In this document: positions 18,770 through 28,008 of the stretch, piece by piece
Layout of the letters: every line of letters begins with the position of its first letter
How positions within the stretch are numbered: the stretch's first letter is position 1
NCBI RefSeq assembly: GCF_030813355.1
Contig: NZ_JAUSUD010000021.1
Coordinates: forward strand, 1 to 64,000
Length of the DNA: 64,000 bases
Reading direction: 5' to 3'
Origin: Metabacillus malikii
GTDB lineage: Bacteria; Bacillota; Bacilli; Bacillales; Bacillaceae
Translations under genes and position numbers: made by a program
The notes under the pieces: model-generated
What the model was told of the DNA's origin: nothing
The model's input: the letters and a program-made list of their open reading frames with translations, nothing else
The model's database searches: none

Positions 18770-18887
18770 CGTTTGGAAGAGCCATATTATGTTTAATAAT
18801 TATAAACGATTTACGACTTTGATAGGATAATTAATCTTCAAAAGGGGATGATATTTTCTGTAAAAATCAAAAGGAGGATTTTGGAAA

Positions 18888-19217
18888 ATGCCTGTGACCT
18901 ATGAAGAATGTATAAAAGCATGTTTGGAATGTATGGAGGCATGTAACGGATGTTATGATGCCTGTTTAAAAGAAGAGGATGTAAAAATGATGGCAGAATG
19001 TATCCGTTTGGATAGAGAATGTGCGGATATGTGTGCATTTGCTGCAAAGGCAATGCAATCAAACAGCCCATTTGCAAAACAAATTTGTCAACTTTGTGCA
19101 GAAATTTGTGAGGCATGTGGCAATGCGTGTAAAAATCATGAACATCATGAACATTGTCGTAAATGTGCAGAATCTTGCTTTAGATGTGCAGAAATTTGCC
19201 GTCAAATGGCTTCTTAA
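18888..19217 (+). CDS. Cysteine-rich four-helix copper storage protein (Csp-like)
   Basis: A 109-residue cytosolic protein with 19 cysteines, mostly spaced C-x2-C or C-x3-C along predicted helices, starting YEECIKACLECMEACNGC. This is the layout of DUF326 and Csp proteins, which store many Cu(I) ions inside a four-helix bundle. There is no signal peptide, so it is the cytosolic Csp3 type. A histidine-rich spot (HEHHEHC) lies near residue 85. The ATG follows AAGGAGG. A terminator follows. Confidence 0.92.
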   Translation: MPVTYEECIKACLECMEACNGCYDACLKEEDVKMMAECIRLDRECADMCAFAAKAMQSNSPFAKQICQLCAEICEACGNACKNHEHHEHCRKCAESCFRCAEICRQMAS

Positions 19218-19236
19218 CATTTCATTGTTCAAAACG

Positions 19237-19266
19237 AAAGGATTGGTGGTATTCCAATCCTTTTAT
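19237..19266. terminator. Terminator between convergent genes
   Basis: AAAGGATTGG and CCAATCCTTTT form a clean stem around TGGTATT, with T-rich ends on both strands. Confidence 0.85.
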
Positions 19267-19275
19267 TTGTCACGA

Positions 19276-19503
19276 TTATAAACTATTCATCATATTTTTT
19301 GCCTTCTCAGTATCCTGCATCATGCCCCCATCCCCATGACAATCATTATACATTTGCTCTAATTCATTTGTTGATAATTCTGGGTGCATTTTTTCCATAA
19401 ATGGTTTCATTTCTTGGAAGCCATCCGTTTGAGCATAGGCAAATCCTGCCCCGCCTAGCAGAATGGCTCCTGTTAATAGCCCGATAGCTAATTTCTTTTT
19501 CAT
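19276..19503 (-). CDS. Small secreted Met/His protein
   Basis: A 75-residue protein with a signal peptide ending in FAYA-QTDG (about residue 22), then a short acidic domain with MKPFMEKMHPE and HGDGGMM. Methionines and histidines of this kind may bind copper. The ATG at 19503 lies nine bases after AAGGAG; the ATG at 19512 is too close to that site. It lies in the copper module with an 11-bp-repeat motif upstream. The family is not recognised with certainty. Confidence 0.75.
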   Translation of the reverse strand: MKKKLAIGLLTGAILLGGAGFAYAQTDGFQEMKPFMEKMHPELSTNELEQMYNDCHGDGGMMQDTEKAKNMMNSL

Positions 19504-19548
19504 TTGTTTCATCTCCTTCTTAATTATATTTTTATATTAACGTAAAAG

Positions 19549-19579
19549 TTTGCAGAGATTATGCAGAAACTTTGTGGAA
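19549..19579 (-). promoter_or_regulatory. Putative response-regulator site (three 11-bp units)
   Basis: On the plus strand this reads TTTGCAGAGATTATGCAGAA and continues ACTTTGTGG. TGCA, TGCA and TGTG recur every 11 bases. It lies about 50-75 bases before the minus-strand gene starting at 19503. It is the clearest copy of the copper-module motif. Confidence 0.5.
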
Positions 19580-19619
19580 CTTGTTAAGATTGTACATGAA
19601 TTTATTGGATACATATTTA

Positions 19620-20048
19620 TCATGAACTAATAATAAGCGGATCCACATCTTCGCCTCCACCGACTGTTTCAATTGTGATTACTACTTGATGGGGTAAGCA
19701 TACAATAGCAGGACCTGGTTTTGAAATATAGCCTGTATTTACACAGATTTGTTCAGGACATGTAGAAGATTCAATCCGAATCTCCTCGTTATGCAACTCC
19801 ACGGTATTTGGATTACATTCAATCTCAGGTATGTTTAACCTTTCAGTACCTTTATGTCCAGTTAATGTGACCCGTTTCACTTCCTCATTTCTACTGGAAA
19901 TAACAGCGACATATTCTGGATTTTCAGTTGTTGCCTCTACTTTAGCCTGCTGATAGCTAAAAATAGAAACGGGGATAAATGAAATGACTAATAATAAAAC
20001 AGTAATAATAATGTCCCATCTTTTAATCATTTGAAGTGCGTTTTTCAA
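19620..20048 (-). CDS. NusG domain II-containing protein
   Basis: A membrane-anchored protein with one N-terminal helix followed by a NusG domain II-like (DUF1312) beta-rich domain outside the membrane. Features include IECNPNTVELHNEEIRIE and CPEQICVNTGYISKPG. The start is uncertain: TTG at 20048 lies nine bases after AAGGAG, while in-frame ATG 20057 is directly against that site and TTG 20072 has none. It follows the response-regulator gene by 36 bases and is probably cotranscribed. The biochemical role of this family is unknown to me. Confidence 0.8.
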   Translation of the reverse strand: MKNALQMIKRWDIIITVLLLVISFIPVSIFSYQQAKVEATTENPEYVAVISSRNEEVKRVTLTGHKGTERLNIPEIECNPNTVELHNEEIRIESSTCPEQICVNTGYISKPGPAIVCLPHQVVITIETVGGGEDVDPLIISS

Positions 20049-20084
20049 AGGGTTCATCTCCTTGCAATTCAAATATGGATAGGC

Positions 20085-20756
20085 CTAAGACTTCCACTTA
20101 TATCCGACACCCCAGACGGTTTGTAAATAGTCATCTGCTGGAAAACCTGCTTTTCTTAGTTTTTCACGTAAATTTCGGACATGAGAGTCAATCGTGCGAT
20201 CCTCGGTTGAAACATTATATCCCCATACCGATTCAATCAGATGATCCCTAGAAAAAACCCGATTTGTGTTGGTTAAAAAGAGGTTCAACATCCCAAATTC
20301 TTTCGGAGTTAAAGAGATTTCTTGATTTTTATAAAAAAGCTGATGAGAATCTTGAATTAGGGTAAGTCCTTTAAATGAGATTTGCTCTGGTTGTTTTGTA
20401 CTTCTTCTTAGGACAGCTTCAATTCTAGCTACTAACTCTTCTTCATCAAAAGGTTTAGATATGTAATCATCCGCACCTATATTAAGACCTCTTATAATGT
20501 CTGCTTTGTCGCCTAACGCTGTGAGCATAATAATTGGAATATCCCAATTTTTCCGTACTTCCTGACATGCTTCTAACCCACTCATATCAGGCATCATAAT
20601 ATCTAATAAAATAAGATCAACCGTATTGGACTCCAAAAATTTTAGAGCTTCTCGTGCAGATTCTTTTTTAATACACTGATAGCCCAGAGGGGATAAGTAC
20701 AACGATAATAAATCAAGCATCATTGGTTCATCATCTACAAGTAAAATGGTTTTCAA
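20085..20756 (-). CDS. OmpR-family response regulator
   Basis: A 223-residue DNA-binding response regulator. The receiver domain (about 1-118) has the acidic pocket VDDE, phospho-acceptor Asp in LLDIMMPDMSG, and the conserved Lys in ISKPF. The winged-helix domain (about 130-222) contains the TPKEFGMLNLF and DRTIDSHVRNLREKL motifs. It overlaps the histidine kinase gene by 4 bases (ATGA). Given the neighbours it probably responds to copper or envelope stress. Likely targets are the 11-bp direct repeats in this module. Confidence 0.95.
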   Translation of the reverse strand: MKTILLVDDEPMMLDLLSLYLSPLGYQCIKKESAREALKFLESNTVDLILLDIMMPDMSGLEACQEVRKNWDIPIIMLTALGDKADIIRGLNIGADDYISKPFDEEELVARIEAVLRRSTKQPEQISFKGLTLIQDSHQLFYKNQEISLTPKEFGMLNLFLTNTNRVFSRDHLIESVWGYNVSTEDRTIDSHVRNLREKLRKAGFPADDYLQTVWGVGYKWKS

Positions 20757-22126
20757 TTTTGATCCTCCTTGAAAATTAATTCGAATGTTGTCCCAACATT
20801 CTCTTTACTTCTCACTTGAATATCGCCTCCATGGGCAAGGATAAGTTCTTTGATTATTGCAAGACCAAGCCCTGTACCTCCGAGAGAACGTGTTCGGGAT
20901 TTATCCACTCGATAAAAACGGTGAAAAATATAGGGAAGATCCTCCTCTGGAATTCCCTTTCCATTATCTTTAATGGAAATATAAATTTCCTTTTTTTGTT
21001 TCCAAGCTGTTAAAGAAACGGTCGAACCTCTGTTTGAGTATTTCATGGCATTATCTAATAGATTCATAAAAATTTGTTCAAGTCTTAATGAATCAGCTTT
21101 TAATAACAGATTCGGTTGGCAGTTTATAGTAAATTTCATTTCATTCTCATGAAAAATAGGAGAGAACTTTTGATCCATTTTAGTGAAAAATTCGTTTAAG
21201 TTGATTAACTCTTTTTCAATGATAAACGTATTTTGATCTATTTTTGCAAGTTCAAATAGCTCTTTGATTAATTTGGCTAAACGATCTGATTCTTCCACAA
21301 TAATAGATAAATATTTACCCTGTTCTTCTTTGGATAAATTCCTTTTTTTTACAATATCAGCATAGCCCTTTATATAAGTAAGAGGAGTCCGAAGTTCATG
21401 TGAAATACTAGCTAAAAATTGACTCCGTTCTTTTTTAAGATAGTTTAAATCTGTCGCTAATAACTTGATTGATTTTGCTAGATCCCCTAATTCATCTTCT
21501 GATGTATGAGGGAGAGGAACGGAAAAATTACCTTTACTAATTTGTGATGTTGCTTCTTTCATTTTAATAAGAGGTCTAGTAATCCCCCTCGATAAGAAAC
21601 AAATGATAATAATCGTAAAAATAACTGAAATCAAGCCTGCAATCAAAAAGTGTTCATTCAAGGAATGAATTAAAATACGTACCAACGCAGTATCTTGAAA
21701 CATATAAACATACCCGGAAACTTTTTGATCAATTTGAATGGGACTAACTGTCGCAATATATGGTTCCTGCTCCCATTTTTCTTCTAAAACCTGTCCATCA
21801 TTTGGAATAGGGGTTAAAGGGGCTTCTATATACCTTCTAAAGTTTTCAACCGGGGCCGAAGAATCTAGTATCTCCCCTGACTCATTTGTTATGATTACGT
21901 CTGTATTGGATTCAGATTCCATCAAAACGACATGATCAACCATTTCATCATCGAATTGCTTTTCAAGAATAGCCTTGTGAGAATTCCCCCTCGATTTTAA
22001 TGTTTGTAGCTCTTGTTCTATTCTCGAGTCCACAATTTCGGCATGCAAAAAGAAAAACATAAATGTAATTAAACCAAAAATTACAACAAAAAATAAGATG
22101 CCTAGTTTTACTGAAAGTTTCTTCAT
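20753..22126 (-). CDS. Sensor histidine kinase
   Basis: A 457-residue membrane kinase. A first membrane helix (about 10-30), an extracellular sensor domain, and a second helix (about 160-185) are followed by HAMP. The HisKA box SHELRTPLTYIKGYAD holds the phosphorylated His. The ATP-binding domain has N, G1 and G2 boxes (DNAMKYS, DNGKGIP, GGTGLGLAI). Of three in-frame starts, ATG 22126 is taken; ATG 22138 sits too close to AGGAGA. The sensor domain shows no clear metal-binding cluster. It is the first gene of the kinase-regulator pair. Confidence 0.93.
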   Translation of the reverse strand: MKKLSVKLGILFFVVIFGLITFMFFFLHAEIVDSRIEQELQTLKSRGNSHKAILEKQFDDEMVDHVVLMESESNTDVIITNESGEILDSSAPVENFRRYIEAPLTPIPNDGQVLEEKWEQEPYIATVSPIQIDQKVSGYVYMFQDTALVRILIHSLNEHFLIAGLISVIFTIIIICFLSRGITRPLIKMKEATSQISKGNFSVPLPHTSEDELGDLAKSIKLLATDLNYLKKERSQFLASISHELRTPLTYIKGYADIVKKRNLSKEEQGKYLSIIVEESDRLAKLIKELFELAKIDQNTFIIEKELINLNEFFTKMDQKFSPIFHENEMKFTINCQPNLLLKADSLRLEQIFMNLLDNAMKYSNRGSTVSLTAWKQKKEIYISIKDNGKGIPEEDLPYIFHRFYRVDKSRTRSLGGTGLGLAIIKELILAHGGDIQVRSKENVGTTFELIFKEDQN

Positions 22127-22170
22127 TACGATGATCATTCTCCTATTTCCATGTATGCTTAGCCTACGAT

Positions 22171-22207
22171 AAAATTTTGAAGATTTTGTGCAGAAATTGT
22201 GTAAAGG
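22171..22207 (-). promoter_or_regulatory. Putative autoregulatory site before the kinase gene
   Basis: On the minus strand it reads TTTACACAATTTCTGCACAA then AATCTTCAAAATT. TACAC, TGCAC and TTCAA recur every 11 bases. It lies 45-80 bases before the kinase start, where an autoregulated response-regulator site would be expected. Confidence 0.45.
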
Positions 22208-22237
22208 TCGGTACATTATTATTTTACACCAGAAAGA

Positions 22238-22266
22238 TAAAAAAACCGCTGAAGCATCAGCAGTTC
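22238..22266 (-). terminator. Terminator after the 22320 gene
   Basis: On the minus strand, CTGCTGA and TCAGCGG pair around TGCT, followed by a run of T. Confidence 0.75.
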
Positions 22267-22319
22267 TAATATTAGTCTTCTTTATAATAGTTGCCTTTTA
22301 TAAAAAGTATCTACTCAAT

Positions 22320-22886
22320 TTAATGATGTTCTATATGATTTTGTTCATTAGGGGCTTCAATATCGCTAAAAATCGGGTCTAATTGGTTAAGTAAAATAAA
22401 AATAAAACTATATAGAATAATGATAAACAGTGGATGATTATAGAAAGTCGCTTCTTTATTACTGACCTCTTTTTGTATCAAATGAAGGAGAATTAGTAAA
22501 GTAGATAGAAATAGAAAAATCATGATCTTAACAATTGCATCACGATACTCTACCGTGATCATTTCCCCAAGCATGGCTCCCATCATGCCTCCCATAATCC
22601 CGGATAGCATCCCGTCAAGAACAGCTATAATGCTTACTGGTAAACCAGTCAAAAATCCAATCAGAAAACCTGCAGCCATTCCTAAAATGGTAGCAATAAA
22701 AAAGTTGTCCGAAATTACAATTCCTACAATAACTCCTACAGTGAGACCGACACTCATACCAATTGACATAGCTATCATCATGCCAGTCATATTAGTGAAT
22801 TTCTTTCTATGGTAAGTTACCTTATAAATAACAAGAACTGAGAGCGAGAAAATTGATATAAGAATTAGAAAAAGTGATACTCCCAT
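22320..22886 (-). CDS. Glycine/methionine-rich membrane protein
   Basis: A 188-residue membrane protein not assigned to a named family. There is a helix at the N-terminus (about 3-22), then about 75 residues of Gly/Met/Ile-rich sequence with repeated MxxG patterns (MSIGMSVG, GIMGGMMGAMLGEM), two further helices, and a C-terminal tail ending in NHIEHH. The glycine-zipper pattern suggests tight helix packing. Met and His suggest a copper link, as do its neighbours. The ATG follows AAGGAGT. Single gene with its own terminator. Confidence 0.75.
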   Translation of the reverse strand: MGVSLFLILISIFSLSVLVIYKVTYHRKKFTNMTGMMIAMSIGMSVGLTVGVIVGIVISDNFFIATILGMAAGFLIGFLTGLPVSIIAVLDGMLSGIMGGMMGAMLGEMITVEYRDAIVKIMIFLFLSTLLILLHLIQKEVSNKEATFYNHPLFIIILYSFIFILLNQLDPIFSDIEAPNEQNHIEHH

Positions 22887-23044
22887 TTTTTACTCCTTTA
22901 TGTCTTGTCCGATATTATTAACTATATGTGATTGATGGCTAGGAATATTCAAAGTCTATTTATTAAATATAGGTTATAGTGTCCTTAAAATGTTATTCTG
23001 TTTGAAATTACTTTCTTATCTCCATTTTTCTTTTTTCTAATGTT

Positions 23045-23530
23045 TCCCTGTTAAAAAGTCGGTACCTAATGCTAAATAGTTGGTATCCAAACGTCAAAGG
23101 AAACGGGGAAGAGCAGCTAGCAAACGAATATGTATGTAACGTTTACTCTACGGTATAATCAAGAAAAATTAAGGCTGGCTCCATTAGTGATCCAGTCTTT
23201 CCTTATTTATTCAATATCCCATCAATCCCTTGTCCGTAGCGTGTTCAGATGATTTTCATATCGCTTTCTATGCAGTTCGAGTGCTGAGGTAAGATGTGTT
23301 TTGCTCTTTTTTTATGTTTTTTTTTCTTAATTCAATCCCCGTTCAGGGAACATTTATTTAATATTATTAAAATATTCTATACAAGCCAGAGTGGAAAAAA
23401 GAAATAATGGGGTGTTTTGGGGAAGAACTTTAAAGCAGAATGGAAGGAAGAGGGAGGGAGAGATAAGAGGGGTGGGGCTTAAAGCCGAAAGGGTTTGAGG
23501 GGGAGGGTGAGTTTGGAACCAAGAAAAAGA
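23045..23530 (+). repeat. Dispersed intergenic repeat, copy 2 (R2)
   Basis: Contains AAAAAGTCGGTACCTAATGC, then the second tandem unit AAATAGTTGGTATCCAAAC, the ATATGTATGTAACGTTTACT segment, the hairpin GGCTGGCTCC/GATCCAGTC, and the purine-rich second half. It is more diverged from copies 1 and 3 than those are from each other. It separates the copper module from the arsenic module. No gene is seen in 22887-23638 apart from this repeat and the ars promoter. Confidence 0.8.
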
Positions 23531-23567
23531 CAGTTAAATAGCTGTAAACAACCATTGAGAAAAAAAC

Positions 23568-23622
23568 TTGCAACATATATATAAGTAAATTATTATATAA
23601 GTAAATACTTATTAGTAATAAG
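23568..23622 (+). promoter_or_regulatory. ars operon promoter and ArsR operator
   Basis: TTGCAA at 23568-23573 and TATTAT at 23591-23596, 17 bases apart. ATAAGTAAAT and a second TAAGTAAATACTTATT overlap and follow the -10 box and form imperfect palindromes, as expected for an ArsR site. Confidence 0.65.
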
Positions 23623-23638
23623 AAAGTGAGGTGTAAAA

Positions 23639-23983
23639 TTGAAAACGACGACTATTGAAATAGAAGAAGTTGCTGTAATACTTAAACTATTAGGAGATAA
23701 AACTAGGCTTACCATGATGAAAATTCTTGATGGGGGAGCATGTTGTGTATGTGAATTTGTTGAGATATTTCAAATGACACAACCAGCTATAAGCCAACAT
23801 CTAAGAAGGTTGAAGGATATGGGATTGGTTCAAGAGGAGAAAAAGGGACAGTGGGTTTTTTATTCAATTAATGAGAACAATGTCTACTATCCATTTGTAA
23901 CTCAGATTCTTAACCAATTACCTAGCCAGAAGGATAAGTTAAAGGATTTAGAAAAACAAGGGAAACGGATTTCTTGTTGTTAA
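23639..23983 (+). CDS. arsR: ArsR-family arsenic repressor
   Basis: A 114-residue winged-helix repressor. Helix-turn-helix MTQPAISQHLRRLKDMGLV lies at about residues 46-64. The As(III) site is in the helix before it: GGACCVCEF with Cys35, Cys36 and Cys38. Two more cysteines end the protein. The start is TTG after GTGAGGTG. First gene of the ars operon, 18 bases before arsB. It should release DNA when arsenite binds. Confidence 0.95.
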   Translation: MKTTTIEIEEVAVILKLLGDKTRLTMMKILDGGACCVCEFVEIFQMTQPAISQHLRRLKDMGLVQEEKKGQWVFYSINENNVYYPFVTQILNQLPSQKDKLKDLEKQGKRISCC

Positions 23984-24001
23984 TATTGGGGGTTTTACAT
24001 T

Positions 24002-25300
24002 TTGTCAGAAACACTTATTTTAGCTCTTATTATCTTTATTGGAACATTGATTTTAGTTATTTGGCAGCCTAAAGGGTTAAATATTGGTTGGTCAGCTTGT
24101 GGAGGAGCTGTTATAGCTTTATTAGTAGGAGTAGTGGGGTTTAGTGATGTTATTGAAGTAATTGACATTACATGGAATGCTACGTTATCTTTCGTTGCAA
24201 TTATCCTCATTTCGTTAATATTAGATGAGATTGGATTATTTGAATGGGCAGCACTACACATGGCACGGGTAGCAAAAGGTCATGGAATAAAGATGTTTGT
24301 ATACATCAGTATTTTAGGTGCTATTGTAGCGGCCCTATTTGCAAATGATGGTGCGGCATTAATTCTAACACCCATTGTACTTGCAATGGTTCGAAACTTA
24401 AAATTTAAAGAACAAATGATATTTCCATTCATTATGGCAAGTGGATTTATAGCTGATACAACTTCGCTTCCGTTTATTGTAAGTAACCTAGTAAATATAG
24501 TCTCTGCAGACTTTTTTGGTATCGGGTTTGTAGAATATGCTTCACGAATGATAATTCCAAACTTATTTTCGTTGATTGCGACGATTTTGGTATTGTTAAT
24601 TTACTTTAGAAAAAGTATCCCTAGAAATTATGATTTATCAAAATTAAAGGAACCAAAAGAGGCTATTAAAGACATAAAAATGTTTCGCTTATCATGGTAT
24701 GTTCTAGGTTTATTAGTAATCGGATACTTTACTAGCGAATTCATCAACTTACCTGTTTCTATAATTGCGGGAACCATTGCCATTTTCTTTATCATAATGG
24801 CAAGACGCAGTGTTGCTGTTAATACGAAAGAAGTTATTAAAGGTGCACCATGGAATATTGTATTTTTCTCGATTGGAATGTATGTGGTGGTATATGGTTT
24901 AGGTAATGCTGGACTTACATCTGCACTGGCAAGTGTCATTCAAACAGTAGCTGATCAAGGTTTATTTGCGGGAACTGTTGCAATGGGATTTATAGCTGCT
25001 TTTCTTTCATCCATCATGAATAATATGCCGACCGTCATGATTGATGCTTTAGCTATTGCTGAAACAAATACATCTGGTGTGTTAAGGGAAGCACTTATTT
25101 ATGCGAATATAGTTGGCTCGGATTTAGGTCCAAAAATCACACCAATTGGTTCATTGGCAACGTTGGTATGGCTCCATGTACTATCACAAAAAGGTGTTAA
25201 AATTTCATGGGGAACTTATTTTAAAACGGGGATTATTTTAACAATTCCAATCCTATTTATTACATTATTAGGTCTTTACCTAACACTTACTCTATTTTAA
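24002..25300 (+). CDS. arsB: Arsenite efflux membrane protein ArsB
   Basis: A 432-residue, roughly 12-helix arsenite antiporter of the ArsB/NhaD superfamily. Typical elements are [34 protein letters not shown] and [13 protein letters not shown]. It can work alone with the membrane potential or with the ArsA ATPase encoded downstream. The start is TTG, 18 bases after arsR, preceded by GGGGG. The 14-base gap to arsC indicates one transcript. Confidence 0.96.
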   Translation: MSETLILALIIFIGTLILVIWQPKGLNIGWSACGGAVIALLVGVVGFSDVIEVIDITWNATLSFVAIILISLILDEIGLFEWAALHMARVAKGHGIKMFVYISILGAIVAALFANDGAALILTPIVLAMVRNLKFKEQMIFPFIMASGFIADTTSLPFIVSNLVNIVSADFFGIGFVEYASRMIIPNLFSLIATILVLLIYFRKSIPRNYDLSKLKEPKEAIKDIKMFRLSWYVLGLLVIGYFTSEFINLPVSIIAGTIAIFFIIMARRSVAVNTKEVIKGAPWNIVFFSIGMYVVVYGLGNAGLTSALASVIQTVADQGLFAGTVAMGFIAAFLSSIMNNMPTVMIDALAIAETNTSGVLREALIYANIVGSDLGPKITPIGSLATLVWLHVLSQKGVKISWGTYFKTGIILTIPILFITLLGLYLTLTLF

Positions 25301-25314
25301 AAAGGAGAATTATT

Positions 25315-25734
25315 ATGTCTAAAAAAACAATCTATTTCTTATGTACTGGAAATTCTTGCAGAAGCCAGATGGCTGAAGGTTGGGCAAAAAAACATCTTGG
25401 AGATAAATGGGAAGTTAAAAGTGCAGGTATTGAGGCACATGGTTTAAATCCTAATGCAGTAAAAGCAATGAATGAGGTTGATATTGATATTTCTAACCAA
25501 ACATCGGATATTATTGATCCTGAAATCTTAAACAATGCTGAATTTGTAGTGACTTTATGTGGAGATGCTGCGGATAAGTGTCCAATGACTCCGCCGCATG
25601 TAAAACGTGATCATTGGGGATTTGATGACCCTGCAAAAGCTCAAGGAACTGAAGAGGAAAAATGGGCTGTATTCCAACGAGTTCGTGATCAAATAGGTGA
25701 AAGAATCAAGCGTTTTGCTGAAACTGGAGAATAA
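25315..25734 (+). CDS. arsC: Thioredoxin-coupled arsenate reductase ArsC
   Basis: Reduces arsenate to arsenite for export. It is the low-molecular-weight phosphatase type with the P-loop CTGNSCRSQ (Cys10, Cys15) and the redox pair Cys82 and Cys89 in [10 protein letters not shown], as in the B. subtilis and S. aureus enzymes. Length is 139 residues. The ATG follows AAGGAG. A terminator hairpin follows, before arsD. Confidence 0.97.
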   Translation: MSKKTIYFLCTGNSCRSQMAEGWAKKHLGDKWEVKSAGIEAHGLNPNAVKAMNEVDIDISNQTSDIIDPEILNNAEFVVTLCGDAADKCPMTPPHVKRDHWGFDDPAKAQGTEEEKWAVFQRVRDQIGERIKRFAETGE

Positions 25735-25745
25735 ATCAATTTTCT

Positions 25746-25774
25746 AACCAAGAGGTCCGTCTCTTGGTTTTCTT
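25746..25774 (+). terminator. Hairpin between arsC and arsD
   Basis: AACCAAGAG and CTCTTGGTT pair around GTCCGT, followed by TTCTT. It may reduce transcription into arsD-arsA. Confidence 0.7.
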
Positions 25775-25827
25775 CTAAGAATAATATAGGTATATGCTTA
25801 TTTAATATTAAATGGAGGTTTTTTTAG

Positions 25828-26190
25828 ATGAAAAAAGTTGAGATATTTGATCCAGCAATGTGTTGTTCAACAGGAGTTTGTGGTCCATCAGTTGATCCAG
25901 AACTAACAAGAGTAGCATCTGCGGTATATTCTTTAGAGAAAAAAGGATATGATGTGAAACGGTACCAATTAACAAATGATCCTGAAAAATTCGCTAAAAC
26001 ACAAACAGTGAATAGTGTATTACATGAAAAGGGGCCAGATGCCTTGCCTGTTGTATTAGTAGATGAACAGGTTGTTAAAGTTGGAACCTATCCAACAAAT
26101 GAAGAACTTGCAGAATGGCTAGGAGTAAAAGCTGAAGAGCTTACTGAAAAGCCGAAAGTCCGACTTTCATTAAACATAAAAAAACAGTGA
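25828..26190 (+). CDS. arsD: Arsenic metallochaperone ArsD
   Basis: A 120-residue chaperone that passes As(III) to ArsA. It has the ligand triad Cys12, Cys13 and Cys18 in MCCSTGVCGPS, exactly as in the studied ArsD. The thioredoxin-like fold follows, ending with a basic tail. The ATG follows GGAGG. It stands immediately before arsA, the usual pairing. Confidence 0.95.
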   Translation: MKKVEIFDPAMCCSTGVCGPSVDPELTRVASAVYSLEKKGYDVKRYQLTNDPEKFAKTQTVNSVLHEKGPDALPVVLVDEQVVKVGTYPTNEELAEWLGVKAEELTEKPKVRLSLNIKKQ

Positions 26191-26209
26191 AAAGAAAGAA
26201 GTGAAAAAC

Positions 26210-27979
26210 ATGTTTCAATCTTTCAAACCTAAAAATGTTGTGCAGACACAGTTTTTATTTTTAACTGGAAAAGGCGGAGTTGGAAAAACATCAACTGCAT
26301 GTGCAACAGCCGTAGCTTTAGCGGAAAGTGGAAAAAAAGTTTTACTAATTAGTACAGACCCAGCATCTAATTTACAGGATGTTTTTGATTTTGAATTAAC
26401 AAACTCGCCTAAAGCAGTTCCAACGGTAGAAAATTTATTTGCCAGTAATTTAGATCCCGAGGCATCAGCAAGTGCATATCGTGAAAAAGTAGTCGGTCCA
26501 TACCGTGGAATATTACCAGATTCCGTTGTAGCTACAATGGAAGAGCAACTATCAGGAGCATGTACAGTCGAGATTGCCGCATTTGATGAATTTACAACTT
26601 TACTTACAAACACAGAAATTATAAACCAATATGACCATATCATTTTTGATACAGCACCAACGGGCCATACGTTACGTCTATTACAACTACCAACAGACTG
26701 GAACGGATTCTTAGAGGAAAGTACGCATGGTGCTTCTTGTTTAGGTCCTTTATCAGGACTTGCTGATAAGAAAAATTTATATTCGGAAACTGTTGATGTT
26801 CTTTCGGATTCAAATAAAACAACACTTATATTAGTAACAAGACCTGATATATCATCTCTAATAGAAGCAGACCGGGCATCAATAGAACTCAAAGAGATTG
26901 GAATAAAAAATCAAATACTTATTGTTAACGGTCTGCTTCTGAACTATATGAAAGACGATGAAGTTTCATCAGCTTTTTATCAAAGGCAAAGGAATGCTTT
27001 AAAGCAGATACCAGCTAATCTAAAACAGACAGTAAGCTATTCATTACCGTTTGTTTCATATTCTCTAACTGGGGTTGAAAATTTACGTTATTTATTTAAA
27101 GAATACGTTATTCCAGTATCAGAGGAAAACAGTGAGAACGAGATAGTAAGACTACCAAATCTAAACGATGTCATTAGTGATTTCTCATCAACTAATACAA
27201 GAATAATTTTTACTATGGGTAAAGGGGGCGTTGGAAAAACAACGGTCGCTTCAGCCATTGCAGTTGGTTTGGTGGAACAGGGCCATCGAGTTCATTTGAC
27301 GACAACTGATCCTGCAGCTCACTTGCAGTATCAATTTCAAAGCGACCAATTAAATCAAAATCTAACTATTAGCAGCATTAATCCTAAAGATGAAGTAGAA
27401 AAATATAAAACCGAAGTGTTGGCGACTGCTGGTAAGGATTTAGATGAGGAAGGTCTGGCTTATTTACAGGAAGATTTAAACTCACCTTGTACAGAGGAAA
27501 TTGCAGTCTTTCGTGCATTTGCCGAAGTAGTTGCCAAATCTGAAAATGAGATTGTCGTCATTGACACAGCTCCTACAGGTCATACATTACTCTTATTAGA
27601 TGCAGCACAGTCATATAGCAAGGAAATTGCTAGGTCTACTGGCGAAGTGCCAGAAAGTGTAACAAAACTACTTCCAAAGATTAGAGATTCCAAGGAAACA
27701 TCTGTCGTAATCGTTACCTTAGCTGAAGCTACACCTGTATTTGAAGCCTCCCGATTACAAGATGATTTAAGAAGAGCAAATATTAGCCCAAAATGGTGGG
27801 TTATTAATCAAAGTCTATTTGCCACTGATACCAAAGACCCTGTGTTAAGAGGGAAAGCAATTTCTGAAAAAGAGTGGATTCGTGAGGTCAATAATCATTT
27901 AGCCGATAGTTGTGCGATTATACCTTGGTTGTATGAAGAAAAGATTGGGTATGAGAAACTAAAAGACTATATAAATTAA
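26210..27979 (+). CDS. arsA: Arsenite-stimulated ATPase ArsA
   Basis: Cytoplasmic ATPase that energises ArsB. It is a tandem duplication: the A1 half has GKGGVGKTS near residue 20 and the A2 half has MGKGGVGKTT near 340, each followed by DTAPTGHTLRLL or DTAPTGHTLLLL. Metal-site cysteines are seen in GACTVEIAAF, GASCLGP and SPCTEEIAVF, matching known ArsA sites. ATG 26210 is used; GTG 26201 in frame is an alternative, and neither has a strong ribosome-binding site, so coupling to arsD is likely. Confidence 0.95.
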   Translation: MFQSFKPKNVVQTQFLFLTGKGGVGKTSTACATAVALAESGKKVLLISTDPASNLQDVFDFELTNSPKAVPTVENLFASNLDPEASASAYREKVVGPYRGILPDSVVATMEEQLSGACTVEIAAFDEFTTLLTNTEIINQYDHIIFDTAPTGHTLRLLQLPTDWNGFLEESTHGASCLGPLSGLADKKNLYSETVDVLSDSNKTTLILVTRPDISSLIEADRASIELKEIGIKNQILIVNGLLLNYMKDDEVSSAFYQRQRNALKQIPANLKQTVSYSLPFVSYSLTGVENLRYLFKEYVIPVSEENSENEIVRLPNLNDVISDFSSTNTRIIFTMGKGGVGKTTVASAIAVGLVEQGHRVHLTTTDPAAHLQYQFQSDQLNQNLTISSINPKDEVEKYKTEVLATAGKDLDEEGLAYLQEDLNSPCTEEIAVFRAFAEVVAKSENEIVVIDTAPTGHTLLLLDAAQSYSKEIARSTGEVPESVTKLLPKIRDSKETSVVIVTLAEATPVFEASRLQDDLRRANISPKWWVINQSLFATDTKDPVLRGKAISEKEWIREVNNHLADSCAIIPWLYEEKIGYEKLKDYIN

Positions 27980-28008
27980 TGATGTAGAAAAATGATGGAG
28001 GTACTACA

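Noticed and set aside
26215-26892. Minus-strand frame of 225 codons inside arsA
   Set aside because: It lies opposite a well-conserved gene, has no ribosome-binding site and reads as no known protein.
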